From Rubrivivax sp. SCN 71-131 (lineage in GTDB: Bacteria > Pseudomonadota > Gammaproteobacteria > Burkholderiales > Burkholderiaceae_C), in assembly GCA_001724995.1 (NCBI GenBank), contig MEFD01000024.1, positions 1-64,000 on the forward strand: a stretch of DNA of 64,000 bases. The letters are read 5' to 3'. The notes below the pieces were generated by a model. The model was not told the origin of the DNA. It did no database searches and was given only the letters and a program-made list of their open reading frames with translations. How positions within the stretch are numbered: position 1 is the first letter of the stretch; each line of letters opens with the position of its first letter. This document shows, one piece after another, positions 54,205 through 63,603 of the stretch. The translations under genes were made by a program, and so were the position numbers.

Positions 54205-55191
54205 TCACCATTGCAGGACGATCTTGCCGACATGCGCGCCGGACTCCATCAGTGCGTGCGCCGCGCTCGCCTCGGCCGCGGGAAAGACGCGGTGGATGAG
54301 CGGCCGCACGCGCCCGCTCTCGAGCAGCGGCCACACGCGCTCGCGCAAGCCTTGCGCCAGTCGTGCCTTGTAGGCCAGCGCGCGCGGCCGCAAGGTCGAG
54401 CCGGTAATGGCAAGGCGCTTGCGCAGCACGAGCCCGCTGTCGATCGCGCTCTTCGTGCCGCCCTGCACCGCGATGATCGCCAGCCGCCCGTCCGTGGCCA
54501 GGCACTGGACTTCACGCGCCACGTAGTCGCCGGCCACCATGTCGAGTACCACGTCGACGCCCTTGCCGCCGGTGAGGCGCAGCGCCTCGTCGGCGAAGTC
54601 CTGCGTGCGGTAGTTGATGGCGTGGTCGGCGCCGACGGCCAGGCAGGCGGCGCACTTGTCGTCGCTGCCGGCGGTGGCGATCACGCGTGCACCCAGGGCC
54701 TTCGCCAGCAAGGTCGCGGTGACGCCGATGCCGCTCGTGCCGCCCTGCACGAGCAGGGTCTCGCCGGCCTGCAGGCGCGCGATCTCGAACACGTTCTGCC
54801 AGACGGTGAAGAAGGTCTCCGGCAGCGCTGCCGCCTCGACCATCGACAGGCCGCGGGGCAGCGGCAGGCACTGCGCCACGGGCGCAGCACAGCGCTCGGC
54901 GTAGCCGCCGCCGGCCAGCAGGGCGCACACCGCATCGCCGATCGAGAGGCCCGCGGCCGCGAGGTCCGCCGCCGCGCCGCCGACGACGGTGCCGGCCACC
55001 TCCAGCCCCGGCAGGTCGGACACGCCCGCCGGCGGCGGGTACAGGCCCTTGCGCTGCAGCACGTCCGGGCGATTGACGCCTGAGGCCTGCACCGCGAGCA
55101 GCACTTCGCCGGGCTGCGGCTGCGGCTGCGGCCGCTGCACTTCGCGCAGGACCTCCGGGCCGCCGGCCTGGGCAATCTCGATCGCGCGCAT
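54205..55191 (-). CDS. NAD(P)H-quinone oxidoreductase, zinc-independent MDR family
   Basis: A medium-chain reductase of the quinone oxidoreductase/PIG3 type, 328 residues. The N-terminal GroES-like part carries [29 protein letters not shown], and the Rossmann NADPH site is [25 protein letters not shown]. No structural zinc cysteines are present. It lies 19 bp after pnp and 16 bp before tpiA. The true electron acceptor is unknown. Confidence 0.92.
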   Translation of the reverse strand: MRAIEIAQAGGPEVLREVQRPQPQPQPGEVLLAVQASGVNRPDVLQRKGLYPPPAGVSDLPGLEVAGTVVGGAAADLAAAGLSIGDAVCALLAGGGYAERCAAPVAQCLPLPRGLSMVEAAALPETFFTVWQNVFEIARLQAGETLLVQGGTSGIGVTATLLAKALGARVIATAGSDDKCAACLAVGADHAINYRTQDFADEALRLTGGKGVDVVLDMVAGDYVAREVQCLATDGRLAIIAVQGGTKSAIDSGLVLRKRLAITGSTLRPRALAYKARLAQGLRERVWPLLESGRVRPLIHRVFPAAEASAAHALMESGAHVGKIVLQW

Positions 55192-55210
55192 CGCCACTGC
55201 CGCTACCGGC

Positions 55211-57541
55211 TTACTCGGTGTCGCGCGGCTCGGATGCCTCGGGCGCCGCAGCGTCGCCGCTGGCGCCCGACGGGCGGGCGTCGGCTGCCTGGCCCTCACC
55301 CGTCTCGGCGTCACGACGCGGACGTTCGCCGCGTTCGCCGCGTTCGCGGCGCGGGCGGTCGTCGCGATCGCTGCGGTCGCCACGATCGCGGCGCGGACGG
55401 TCCTCGCGGTCGCCCCGCTCACGGCGCTCCGGCTCGACCCAGCCCTCGGGCTTCTCGAGCAACGCCTTCATCGACAGCTTGATGCGGCCCTTGTCGTCGG
55501 TCTCGAGCACCTTGACCTGCACCACCTGGCCCTCCTTGAGGAAGTCCTCGACGCGCTCGACGCGCTGGTGCGCGATCTGGCTGATGTGCAGCAGGCCGTC
55601 CTTGCCGGGCAGGATGTTGACGAGGGCTCCGAAGTCCAGGATCTTGGTCACCGGACCTTCGTAGACCTTGCCGATCTCGGCCTCGGCGGTGATCTCGGTG
55701 ATGCGCTTCTTCGCGAATTCCGCCCGGTCGGCATCGGTGCTGGCGATGGTGATGGTGCCGTCCTCGCCGATGTCGATCGTGCAACCGGTCTCTTCGGTCA
55801 GTGCACGGATGGTGGAGCCGCCCTTGCCGATCACGTCGCGGATCTTCTCCGGGTTGATCTTCATCGTGTAGAGCCGCGGCGCGAACTGGCTCACCTCGGT
55901 CTTGGCGCCGCCCACGGCATCGACCATCTTGCCCAGGATGTGCAGCCGCGCCTCCTTGGCCTGCGCCAGCGCGACCTCCATGATCTCCTTGGTGATGCCC
56001 TGGATCTTGATGTCCATCTGCAGCGCGGTCACGCCCGTGCCGGTGCCGGCGACCTTGAAGTCCATGTCGCCGAGGTGATCCTCGTCGCCCAGGATGTCGG
56101 TGAGCACGGCGAAGCGGTTGCCTTCCTTGATCAGCCCCATCGCGATGCCGGCGACATGCGCCTTCAGCGGCACGCCGGCGTCCATCAGCGAGAGGCAGCC
56201 GCCGCAGACCGAGGCCATCGACGAGGAGCCGTTGCTTTCGGTGATCTCGGAGACCACGCGCAGCGTGTAGGGGAACTCGTCCTTGCTCGGCAGCACCGCG
56301 ATCAGCGCGCGCTTGGCCAAACGGCCGTGGCCGATCTCGCGGCGCTTGGGGCTGCCCACGCGGCCGGTCTCGCCGGTGGCGAAAGGCGGCATGTTGTAGT
56401 GCAGCATGAAGCGGTCCTCGAACTCGCCGGCGAGCGCGTCGATGCGCTGCGCGTCGCGCTCGGTGCCGAGCGTGGCGACCACCAGCGCCTGCGTCTCGCC
56501 GCGCGTGAACAGCGCCGAGCCGTGGGCGCGCGGCAGCACGCCCGAGCGGATCTCGATCGGACGCACGGTGCGCGTGTCGCGGCCGTCGATGCGCGGCTCG
56601 CCGGCGAGGATCTGGCCGCGCACGATGCGGCTCTCGATGTCGAACAGCAGGCCTTCGACCTTGACGCGGTCGAACGCGACGCCCTGCTCCTCCAGCGCCT
56701 TCAGGGTCGCGCCGTAGGCGTCGCGGCAGGCCTGCGTGCGCGCCTGCTTGCTGCGGATCTGGTAGGCCGCGCGCAGCGGGCCGTCGGCCAGCGCGGTGAC
56801 CTTCTCGATGAAGGCCTCGTCCTTGGCCGGCGCCGTCCACTGCCATTCGGGCTTGCCGGCCTCGCGCACCAGCGCGTTGATGGCCTCGATCGCGATGCGG
56901 CCCTGCTCGTGGCCGTAGACGACGGCACCGAGCATGACCTCCTCGGAGAGCTGGTCGGCCTCGCTTTCCACCATCAGCACCGCTGCTTCGGTGCCGGCGA
57001 CGACGAGGTCCAGCTTGCTGTCGGCGAGCTGCGTCTTGCCCGGGTTGAGCACGTACTCGCCGTTGACGTAGCCCACGCGAGCCGCGCCGATGGGGCCGTT
57101 GAAGGGAATGCCGCTGATGGCCAGCGCGGCGCTGGTACCGATCAGCGCGGCGATGTCGGCCTGCACCTCGGGGTTGAGGCTGAGCACGTGCACGACCACC
57201 TGCACCTCGTTGAAGAAGCCGTCCGGGAAGAGCGGGCGGATCGGGCGGTCGATGAGGCGGCTGGTCAGCGTCTCGAGCTCGCTCGGGCGGCCCTCGCGCT
57301 TGAAGAAGCTGCCCGGGATCTTGCCCGCGGCGTAGGTCTTCTCGATGTAGTCGACGGTGAGCGGAAAGAAATCCTGCCCCGCCTTGGCCTCGCTCTTGGC
57401 GACCACGGTGGCGAGCACCACGGTGTCGTCGATGCTGCAGACGACGGCGCCGCCGGACTGGCGCGCGATCTCGCCGGTCTCGAGCGTGACGGTGTGCTGG
57501 CCCCACGGGAAGGTCTTCGTGACCTTGTTGAAAATGCTCAT
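55211..57541 (-). CDS. pnp: Polyribonucleotide nucleotidyltransferase (PNPase)
   Basis: Phosphorolytic 3'-5' exoribonuclease and RNA tailing enzyme, normally a trimer and often part of a degradosome. 776 residues, about 65 more than E. coli PNPase. Two RNase PH domains precede a KH domain ([21 protein letters not shown], about 555-615) and an S1 domain ([31 protein letters not shown], about 620-690). The extra length is a C-terminal Arg/Asp/Glu/Gly repeat tail (about 704-776). It follows rpsO after a 195-bp gap with two hairpins. Confidence 0.97.
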   Translation of the reverse strand: MSIFNKVTKTFPWGQHTVTLETGEIARQSGGAVVCSIDDTVVLATVVAKSEAKAGQDFFPLTVDYIEKTYAAGKIPGSFFKREGRPSELETLTSRLIDRPIRPLFPDGFFNEVQVVVHVLSLNPEVQADIAALIGTSAALAISGIPFNGPIGAARVGYVNGEYVLNPGKTQLADSKLDLVVAGTEAAVLMVESEADQLSEEVMLGAVVYGHEQGRIAIEAINALVREAGKPEWQWTAPAKDEAFIEKVTALADGPLRAAYQIRSKQARTQACRDAYGATLKALEEQGVAFDRVKVEGLLFDIESRIVRGQILAGEPRIDGRDTRTVRPIEIRSGVLPRAHGSALFTRGETQALVVATLGTERDAQRIDALAGEFEDRFMLHYNMPPFATGETGRVGSPKRREIGHGRLAKRALIAVLPSKDEFPYTLRVVSEITESNGSSSMASVCGGCLSLMDAGVPLKAHVAGIAMGLIKEGNRFAVLTDILGDEDHLGDMDFKVAGTGTGVTALQMDIKIQGITKEIMEVALAQAKEARLHILGKMVDAVGGAKTEVSQFAPRLYTMKINPEKIRDVIGKGGSTIRALTEETGCTIDIGEDGTITIASTDADRAEFAKKRITEITAEAEIGKVYEGPVTKILDFGALVNILPGKDGLLHISQIAHQRVERVEDFLKEGQVVQVKVLETDDKGRIKLSMKALLEKPEGWVEPERRERGDREDRPRRDRGDRSDRDDRPRRERGERGERPRRDAETGEGQAADARPSGASGDAAAPEASEPRDTE

Positions 57542-57616
57542 GCGATTCTCCGGTTCGGATGGCGCGAAGGCGGTGGCGCCGGGGTCACCGGGAGACGATC
57601 GGACCGGACGCAATGC

Positions 57617-57658
57617 CATTCCAGCGAGACCCGCGGCGGGTGGGGCACCCCTGGAATG
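57617..57658 (-). repeat. Intercistronic hairpin between rpsO and pnp
   Basis: CATTCCAG and CTGGAATG form a perfect 8-bp outer stem with a GC-rich interior, in the 195-bp rpsO-pnp gap. Its position matches the RNase III-processed hairpin known in E. coli rpsO-pnp; processing here is inferred. Confidence 0.55.
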
Positions 57659-57696
57659 ACACAGCAGCGTCGCGTGCAGCCGTCTCCGACGGACTC

Positions 57697-57723
57697 GCGG
57701 GCGGCGCTGTGGCGGCCGCCCGC
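57697..57723 (-). terminator. Hairpin directly after rpsO
   Basis: GCGGGCGGC and GCCGCCCGC, a perfect 9-bp stem with a 9-nt loop, 13 nt after the rpsO stop. No U-tract follows, so it is either a partial terminator or an mRNA 3'-end stabiliser. Confidence 0.5.
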
Positions 57724-57736
57724 GGGGAAAGGGGTG

Positions 57737-58006
57737 CTACTTGCGCAGGCCGAGCTTGGCGATGAGCGCCATGTAGCGCTCGGGCTGGCGATCCTTCAGG
57801 TAGGCCAGCAGGCGCTTGCGCTGGTTGACCATCTTCAGCAGGCCGCGGCGACCATGGTGGTCGTGCTTGTGCTCCTTGAAGTGCGGCGTGAGCTGGTTGA
57901 TGCGCGCGGTCAGCAGCGCGACCTGCACTTCGGGCGAACCGGTATCGTTGGCGCTGCGGGCGTTGCCGGCGACGATCTCGGCCTTCTCGGTGGTTGCCAG
58001 GGACAT
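57737..58006 (-). CDS. rpsO: 30S ribosomal protein S15
   Basis: Primary 16S rRNA-binding protein of the platform; 89 residues, canonical length. The conserved [50 protein letters not shown] segment is intact. The leader contains a short hairpin (58095-58115), and a TATAAT box lies at 58151-58156. S15 autoregulates its mRNA in several bacteria; whether this leader does so is unknown. Confidence 0.98.
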   Translation of the reverse strand: MSLATTEKAEIVAGNARSANDTGSPEVQVALLTARINQLTPHFKEHKHDHHGRRGLLKMVNQRKRLLAYLKDRQPERYMALIAKLGLRK

Positions 58007-58094
58007 GGGATTTCCTCGTTCATGGGAAGCCGCCCACGCCCCGCGGGCTGCCATGCCCGGGGCCGCTGCGGTTTCCGATTGCCACTTGCGGAAA

Positions 58095-58115
58095 CACCGG
58101 TGAAACCGACCGGTG
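58095..58115 (-). promoter_or_regulatory. Stem-loop in the rpsO leader
   Basis: CACCGGT, 7-nt loop, ACCGGTG: a perfect 7-bp stem about 89 nt before the rpsO start codon. A second small hairpin (CTTGTC/GACAAG) lies just upstream. Confidence 0.45.
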
Positions 58116-58150
58116 CCGTGCTTGTCTCCCCGACAAGAGGGGAGCCCGGA

Positions 58151-58156
58151 ATTATA
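58151..58156 (-). promoter_or_regulatory. -10 box of rpsO
   Basis: A perfect TATAAT on the minus strand, overlapping the last codons of the upstream binding-protein gene. No clear -35 at 17 nt. Confidence 0.6.
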
Positions 58157-59498
58157 GGCGAACGGTGCCGGGCCGCTGCATGCGGCAGCTGCTGGCCATC
58201 GCCAGCTCGCCCGGCGCGAAGCGGCGCAGAGTGCGAAAGCCGTAGCCCGAGCCCTCGACGTCGACGCGCACGCCGGCACTGCCCACGCGGTCCATCACGC
58301 TGACGAAGAGCGGTTGCTGGAGTTGGTGGTCCTCGGCCCGCATCCAGGCCTCGTGCCGACCGCCGAGCGCGAACGCCGCCTCCGGATCGAGCCGTGCATC
58401 CTCGAGCGCCCGTGCCACGGCCGGCGCATCGGCCGAGCCGGCGCGCTCGATCGCCGCGACCAGCATCTCGATCATCAGCAGCATGCGCAGGTGCAGGTAA
58501 TCCTCGCGCGGGTCGGGATAGCGCTTGCGGAAGGCCGCGTGCAGCGCCTGCGAGGCCGGGTCGCCGACGTTGGGGTGCCACTCGGCCACGGCCAGCACGC
58601 GGCCCACGCCCGCCTCGCCGATCGCCGCGGGTGCCCCGAGCGCGTTGCCGTAGAAGGTGTAGAGCCGCGCCTGGCTGCCCGCCTCGCGCAAGGCCTTGGC
58701 CAGCAGCGTCAGGTCGCTGCCCCAGTTGCCGGTGAGCACGGCCTGCGCGCCGCTCGTGCGGATCTTCTGCGCGTAGGGCATGAAGTCCTTGACGCGCCCG
58801 AGCGGATGCAGCTCGTCGCCGACGATCTGCACGTCCGGTCGCGCGACGGCGATGCTCTCGCGCGCACGTCGCACGACGTGCCGGCCGAAGCTGTAGTCTT
58901 GCCCGATGAGGTAGAGGCGCTGCAGGTCGCGGTCGTCCCGCATGACCTCCACCAGCGCCTGCAGCCGCATGTCGGCATGCGCGTCGAAGCGGAAGTGCCA
59001 GAAGCTGCAGCGCTCGTTGGTCAGCGAGGGCTCGACCGCGGAGTAGTTGAGGAAGACGACGCGCCGCGCCGGATCGCGCGCGTTGTGCTTGTCGATCGCC
59101 TCCACCAGCGCGGTCGCCACCGCCGAGCTGTTGCCCTGGCAGACGATGCGTGCGCCCTGGTCGATCGCCGCGCGCAAGGCAGAGAGCGCCTCCTCGACGC
59201 TGCCCTTGCTGTCCAGTCGCAGCAGTTGCAGCTGCCGCGCCCCCGAGGGCATGCGCACTCCGCCACGCGCGTTGATGCGCTCCACGGCGAAGTTCAGGTT
59301 GCGAAGCACCGCTTCGCCGGCGTTGGCGAAGGCGCCGGAGAGGCCTTCGATCACCGCCACCATCAGCGGCTCGGAGGACGCGTTCGCCGCGGCAGCGGCG
59401 GCCGACGCAGGCCGCCACAGCGCGGCGGCACCGCCGGCCAGGAGTGCAGCGGCCAACAGGTGGCGGCGCGCCGGCGCCGCGCGCGAATGTCGATTCAT
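58152..59498 (-). CDS. ABC transporter substrate-binding protein, LivK-like
   Basis: A periplasmic type I binding protein of the branched-chain amino acid/amide family (Peripla_BP_6), 448 residues. The N-terminus has an RR-containing hydrophobic signal ([24 protein letters not shown]), compatible with Tat or Sec export. The body begins [36 protein letters not shown] and contains [16 protein letters not shown] and [18 protein letters not shown]. No permease or ATPase gene adjoins it. It may serve the livHMGF transporter at 10.6-14.4 kb or one elsewhere. Confidence 0.9.
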   Translation of the reverse strand: MNRHSRAAPARRHLLAAALLAGGAAALWRPASAAAAAANASSEPLMVAVIEGLSGAFANAGEAVLRNLNFAVERINARGGVRMPSGARQLQLLRLDSKGSVEEALSALRAAIDQGARIVCQGNSSAVATALVEAIDKHNARDPARRVVFLNYSAVEPSLTNERCSFWHFRFDAHADMRLQALVEVMRDDRDLQRLYLIGQDYSFGRHVVRRARESIAVARPDVQIVGDELHPLGRVKDFMPYAQKIRTSGAQAVLTGNWGSDLTLLAKALREAGSQARLYTFYGNALGAPAAIGEAGVGRVLAVAEWHPNVGDPASQALHAAFRKRYPDPREDYLHLRMLLMIEMLVAAIERAGSADAPAVARALEDARLDPEAAFALGGRHEAWMRAEDHQLQQPLFVSVMDRVGSAGVRVDVEGSGYGFRTLRRFAPGELAMASSCRMQRPGTVRL

Positions 59499-59534
59499 GG
59501 ACAGGATCTTTCGCGTGCGCAAGTCTTGAAGCGA

Positions 59535-59540
59535 ATTCTA
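59535..59540 (-). promoter_or_regulatory. Putative -10 box of the LivK-like gene
   Basis: TAGAAT on the minus strand, 36 nt before the start codon, in the 114-bp gap after tsaD. Confidence 0.4.
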
Positions 59541-59612
59541 GGAGGTGCCATGAGGTGCCATGGGCCGCGATGCGATGAACCGTCCCGGTCCCGACGCCGC
59601 GCGCTGGCGCCT

Positions 59613-60644
59613 TTAGCCCTGCGCCAGCGGCCAGCGCGGGCGCACCTCGAAGCTGCCCCCGCGCCGCGCCTGGGCCAGGCCGGCCTGCACGCGCATCGCC
59701 GCGGCCATGGCGATCATCGCGCCGTTGTCGGTGCACAGATCGAGCGGAGGGTAGTGCACGACGAAGCCGCGACGCGCCGCGGCGGCGTCCAGTTGCTGCC
59801 GCAGCCGCCGGTTGGCGCCGACACCGCCGGCGACGACGAGTTGCGGCAGCCCGCTGTCCTTCATCGCACGCAGTGTCTTGGCCACCAGCACGTCGACGAT
59901 CGCCGCCTGCGCGCAGGCGGCAAGGTCAGCCCGCTGGGTGGGCGTCGGCGCGGGCCCGAAGCCGCGCAGCCGCGTCATCACCGCGGTCTTCAGGCCGGCG
60001 AAGGAAAAATCCAGGTCGCCGCTGTGCAGCAGCGGCCGCGGCAGCGCCACGGCGTCGTCGCGGCCCTGCTCGGCCAGGCGCGCCAGCGCCGGCCCGCCGG
60101 GATAGCCCAGGCCCAGCAGCTTGGCGCTCTTGTCGAAGGCCTCGCCGGCGGCGTCGTCGATCGTCTCGCCCAGCAGCTCGTAGCGGCCCACGCCGTGCAC
60201 GCGCATGAGCTGCGTGTGGCCGCCGGAGACGAGCAGCGCGACGAAGGGAAAGCGCGGCTGCGGCGACCCGAGGAAGGGCGAGAGCAGGTGGCCCTCCAGG
60301 TGGTGCACCGGCAGCGTGGGCCGCTGCAGCGCCGCCCCCAGCGCCTCGGCCACCCCGGCGCCGACGAGCAGCGCCCCGGCCAGCCCCGGGCCCTGGGTGT
60401 AGGCGACGAGCTCTACTTGGTCCAGCGTGCGCCCGGCGTCGCCCAGCACCTGGCGCAGCAGCGGCACGATGCGCCGCACGTGGTCGCGCGAGGCCAGCTC
60501 GGGCACCACGCCGCCGTAGGCCTCGTGCAGCTTCACCTGGCTGTGCAGGGCGTGCGCGAGCAGCCGTGGCCGGCCCTGCCCCGCAGCGTCGACGAGGGCC
60601 ACGCCGCTCTCGTCGCAGGAGGTCTCAATGCCGAGGACGAGCAT
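59613..60644 (-). CDS. tsaD: tRNA N6-adenosine threonylcarbamoyltransferase
   Basis: Transfers the threonylcarbamoyl group to A37 of ANN-decoding tRNAs together with TsaB and TsaE. 343 residues. The ASKHA fold begins [17 protein letters not shown]; the metal site is H115 and H119 (HHLEGH); the SGGHTQLM nucleotide loop and the C-terminal [10 protein letters not shown] motif are present. It starts 6 bp after recR. Confidence 0.97.
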   Translation of the reverse strand: MLVLGIETSCDESGVALVDAAGQGRPRLLAHALHSQVKLHEAYGGVVPELASRDHVRRIVPLLRQVLGDAGRTLDQVELVAYTQGPGLAGALLVGAGVAEALGAALQRPTLPVHHLEGHLLSPFLGSPQPRFPFVALLVSGGHTQLMRVHGVGRYELLGETIDDAAGEAFDKSAKLLGLGYPGGPALARLAEQGRDDAVALPRPLLHSGDLDFSFAGLKTAVMTRLRGFGPAPTPTQRADLAACAQAAIVDVLVAKTLRAMKDSGLPQLVVAGGVGANRRLRQQLDAAAARRGFVVHYPPLDLCTDNGAMIAMAAAMRVQAGLAQARRGGSFEVRPRWPLAQG

Positions 60645-60650
60645 GCCGCG

Positions 60651-61238
60651 TCAGCGCCGGTCGACGAGCGCGTGCGCGAGCGTGCCGAGGTCGACGTACT
60701 CGAGCTCGCTGCCCACGGGCACACCACGCGCCAGCCGTGTGACCGCAAGGCCGCGCTCGCGCAGCAGCTGGGCCAGCGCATGCGCGGTCGCCTCGCCTTC
60801 GGCGCTGAATCCGGTGGCCAGGATCACCTCGCGCACGACGCCGTCGCCGGCGCGCTCGAGCAGCGGCACGACGCCGATGTCGTGCACGCCCACGCCGTCC
60901 AGCGGCGACAGTCGACCCATCAGGACGAAGTAAAGGCCGTGGTAGCTGCCGCTGCGCTCGAGTGCTGCCTGGTCGGCCGGCGTCTCGACGACGCAGAGCT
61001 GCCCGGCGTCGCGCGCCGGGTCGAGGCAGGTGGCGCACACCTCGGCTTCGGTGAAGCCGTGACAGCGCGTGCAGTGGCGTACGCGTGCAGCGCCCTGCAG
61101 GAGCGCGAGCGCGAGCTGGCGCGCGCCGCTGCGGTCGTGCTGCAGCAGGTGGTAGGCCATGCGCTGCGCGGACTTCGGTCCCACGCCGGGCAGGCGCCGC
61201 AGCGCCTCGACCAGGTCGGCGAGCGCGGATTCGGCCAT
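60651..61238 (-). CDS. recR: Recombination protein RecR
   Basis: Clamp-forming partner of RecF and RecO in gap repair; 195 residues. An N-terminal HhH ([20 protein letters not shown]) is followed by the C4 zinc finger (C56, C59, C68, C71) and a Toprim domain ([17 protein letters not shown]). The dnaX-ybaB-recR order is conserved in many bacteria. Confidence 0.97.
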   Translation of the reverse strand: MAESALADLVEALRRLPGVGPKSAQRMAYHLLQHDRSGARQLALALLQGAARVRHCTRCHGFTEAEVCATCLDPARDAGQLCVVETPADQAALERSGSYHGLYFVLMGRLSPLDGVGVHDIGVVPLLERAGDGVVREVILATGFSAEGEATAHALAQLLRERGLAVTRLARGVPVGSELEYVDLGTLAHALVDRR

Positions 61239-61263
61239 CGCGCCGGAGCCAGCGGCCTCGTCC

Positions 61264-61590
61264 TCAGAACGGGAACTTCATTCCCGGCGGCAGCGGCATG
61301 CCGGCGGTGAGCTTGCCCATTTTCTCGGAGCTCACCGTCTCGGCGCGACGGATCGCGTCATTGAAGGCCGCGGCGACCAGGTCCTCCAGCATGTCCTTGT
61401 CATCGGCCAGCAGGCTGGGGTCGATGACCACGCGCTTGACGTCGTGCTTGCAGGTCATCGTGACCTTCACGAGCCCGGCGCCGGACTGGCCCTCGACTTC
61501 GAGCGTCGCCAGTTCCTCCTGCGCGCGGCGCAGGTTGTCCTGCATGGCCTGGGCCTGCTTCATGAGGCCGGCGAGTTGGCCCTTCATCAT
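61264..61590 (-). CDS. ybaB: YbaB/EbfC family nucleoid-associated protein
   Basis: A small dimeric DNA-binding protein, 108 residues (107 if the second of two consecutive ATGs is used). The typical start [31 protein letters not shown] is followed by [11 protein letters not shown] and the C-terminal [19 protein letters not shown]. Located between dnaX (88 bp) and recR (25 bp). Confidence 0.95.
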   Translation of the reverse strand: MMKGQLAGLMKQAQAMQDNLRRAQEELATLEVEGQSGAGLVKVTMTCKHDVKRVVIDPSLLADDKDMLEDLVAAAFNDAIRRAETVSSEKMGKLTAGMPLPPGMKFPF

Positions 61591-61678
61591 GGTGTCTCTC
61601 CTGCAAGGATGCGGTGGGATGCGGTGGAAAATGGGCTTCGGTGACGGCCGGCTGCGCGACGGGTCGCAGCATGCGCGC

Positions 61679-63493
61679 CTACAGTGGCCGGATCGAGCCC
61701 GGCACGATGCGCGCGGTCTTGAACTGCGTCAGCAACTCCGACACCGCGGGGTCGTCGCGAATCTGCCGCTCGGCGTCGGCCTGGCGCCGCTGGCGCTCAG
61801 AGGCGTCGCGCCGCGCGGGGGAATCGGTGGGCACGCCGGCCTGCAACTGCAGCCGCTGCGGGCCTCCGAGCTCGGCAGCGAGCGCCGCCTGCAGCTTCTC
61901 GGCCAGCGCCGGGCTGCGCAGCGACTCGCGCTCGACGACGAGCGTCCAGGTGCAGCCGTCCGCGCCCTCGTCGCAGGCCAGCGCCCCGGCCTGCAGCGCC
62001 AGCTCGCGCACCAGGGCCGAGATGCGGCCCTGCTGCTGCAGCGCGCCCACGAGCGTCGCCCAGCGGTCGCCCAGCGGCGTGGTCTGCGGCGGCGCGTCCG
62101 GCAGCGCGGGCTGCTGCGTCGGCACGGCCAGCGAAGGCGCCGGGGCCACGCGCAGCGCCGCAGCGCGCGCCGGCGGCTCATCCTCGGGCGGGGGGGCGTC
62201 GTCCAGCCAGGGCGGGATATCCGGCTCGGCCGCACGCAACGGGACCGCTGCAGCCGAGTCGTCAGGTGCAGCCACCGCCGCAGCGACGGGCGCTTCCATG
62301 GGCGCAGCGACGGGCGCAGCGGGCGCGACGGCGGCCATCGGAGCGGCTCGCGCCACCGGCGGCGGCATCCCGCGCGGGTTCGCTGCGCCCTCGGGGGCCG
62401 GCGCGAAGGCCAGGAAGCGCAGCAGCACCATGGCCAGCGCCGCGTGCTCGTCGCCCATCAGCGCGAGCTCGCCGCGGCCCTGCGCCAGCATGCTGTAGAG
62501 GAGTTGCGTCTCGTCCGCCGGCAAGGCTCCGGCCAGGCGCACGCCGTCCTCGTGGTCCGGGTCGGCGGCATCGAGCGCGCCGGGCACCGCCTGCTCGATC
62601 GCCATCTGCTGCAGCAGCCCGGCCATCTCGTCGAGCGTGGATGCCGCCGCCAGGCCCTGCAGCCGCAGCGCGTCGACGCCCTGCAGCAGCGCACGCCCGT
62701 CGCGCGCGGCCAGGGCCTGCACCAGGACCGCGGCATGGCAGCGATCGACGCTGCCGAGCATGGCGCGCACGACGGCCTCCTCGAGCCGCCCTCCCCCGTA
62801 GGCGATCGCCTGGTCGGCCAGCGAGAGCGCATCGCGCATCGAGCCGCGCGCGGCGCGGCCGAGCTGGCGCAGCGCGCCGTCGTCGAAGGGCACGCCTTCG
62901 GCCTGCAGCACGTGGGCCAGGTGCTCACGCACGACCTCGGGCGCGATCGGCCGCAGGTTGAACTGCAGGCAACGGCTGAGCACCGTCGGCAGCATCTTCT
63001 CCGGGTCGGTCGTCGCGAGCACGAATTTCAGGTAGTCCGGCGGCTCCTCCAGCGTCTTCAGCAGCGCGTTGAAGGCGTCCTTGGTGAGCTGGTGCGCCTC
63101 GTCGATCATGAAGACCTTGAAGCGACCCACCCCCGGCTTGTAGGCGGCGCGCTCGATCAGCTCCTGCACTTCGCCGATGCCGCGGTTGCTCGCCGCGTCG
63201 AGCTCGATGTAGTCGATGTAGCGGTCGGCGTCGATCTCGGTACAGGCGGTGCACACGCCGCAGGGCGTGGCGGTGACGCCGCCCCGCCCATCCGCCCCGG
63301 TGCAGTTCAGCGACTTCGCCAGGATGCGCGAGACCGTCGTCTTGCCGATGCCGCGCGTGCCGGTGAAGAGATAGGCATGGTGCAGGCGGTTGCCGGCGAG
63401 CGCGTTGGTCAGCGCGCGCACCACATGTTCCTGGCCGACCATCTGGTCGAAGCTTCGCGGCCGGTACTTGCGGGCCAGGACGACGGTGCTCAT
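61679..63493 (-). CDS. dnaX: DNA polymerase III subunits gamma/tau
   Basis: ATPase of the clamp loader; 604 residues. Walker A GTRGIGKT at 45-52, zinc cysteines C64, C78, C81 and C84, the DEAH box at 131-134 and [23 protein letters not shown] are all present. A Pro/Ala-rich linker (about 380-470) leads to a tau-type C-terminal domain. I see no A-rich frameshift heptamer, so a separate gamma form is not predicted. TAGAAT ends 8 nt before the ATG with no Shine-Dalgarno. Confidence 0.95.
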   Translation of the reverse strand: MSTVVLARKYRPRSFDQMVGQEHVVRALTNALAGNRLHHAYLFTGTRGIGKTTVSRILAKSLNCTGADGRGGVTATPCGVCTACTEIDADRYIDYIELDAASNRGIGEVQELIERAAYKPGVGRFKVFMIDEAHQLTKDAFNALLKTLEEPPDYLKFVLATTDPEKMLPTVLSRCLQFNLRPIAPEVVREHLAHVLQAEGVPFDDGALRQLGRAARGSMRDALSLADQAIAYGGGRLEEAVVRAMLGSVDRCHAAVLVQALAARDGRALLQGVDALRLQGLAAASTLDEMAGLLQQMAIEQAVPGALDAADPDHEDGVRLAGALPADETQLLYSMLAQGRGELALMGDEHAALAMVLLRFLAFAPAPEGAANPRGMPPPVARAAPMAAVAPAAPVAAPMEAPVAAAVAAPDDSAAAVPLRAAEPDIPPWLDDAPPPEDEPPARAAALRVAPAPSLAVPTQQPALPDAPPQTTPLGDRWATLVGALQQQGRISALVRELALQAGALACDEGADGCTWTLVVERESLRSPALAEKLQAALAAELGGPQRLQLQAGVPTDSPARRDASERQRRQADAERQIRDDPAVSELLTQFKTARIVPGSIRPL

Positions 63494-63501
63494 CGCGCCG
63501 C

Positions 63502-63507
63502 ATTCTA
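63502..63507 (-). promoter_or_regulatory. -10-like box of dnaX (leaderless-type spacing)
   Basis: TAGAAT on the minus strand, 8 nt from the dnaX ATG. Transcription would begin about at the start codon. Confidence 0.45.
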
Positions 63508-63589
63508 AGAGTCGGTGCCCGCGGCGTCGGGGCCCGCTCCGGCCCGCGCGGGCAGCGCCGGCCCCGGCTGCCTCGCCGCGGCAGCCGTC

Positions 63590-63595
63590 GATAAT
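63590..63595 (+). promoter_or_regulatory. -10-like box of the purM-like gene (leaderless-type spacing)
   Basis: GATAAT, 8 nt before the ATG at 63604, with no ribosome-binding site between. Confidence 0.45.
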
Positions 63596-63603
63596 CCGGC
63601 GCC

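Noticed and set aside
54989..58303. A 1104-codon open frame on the plus strand opposite pnp
   Set aside because: Its composition is that of an antisense shadow in GC-rich DNA, and it lies fully over pnp and rpsO, whose proteins are clearly recognisable.
61679..63493. Possible programmed frameshift in dnaX producing gamma
   Set aside because: No A-rich slippery heptamer is present in the coding strand, so I do not predict one.
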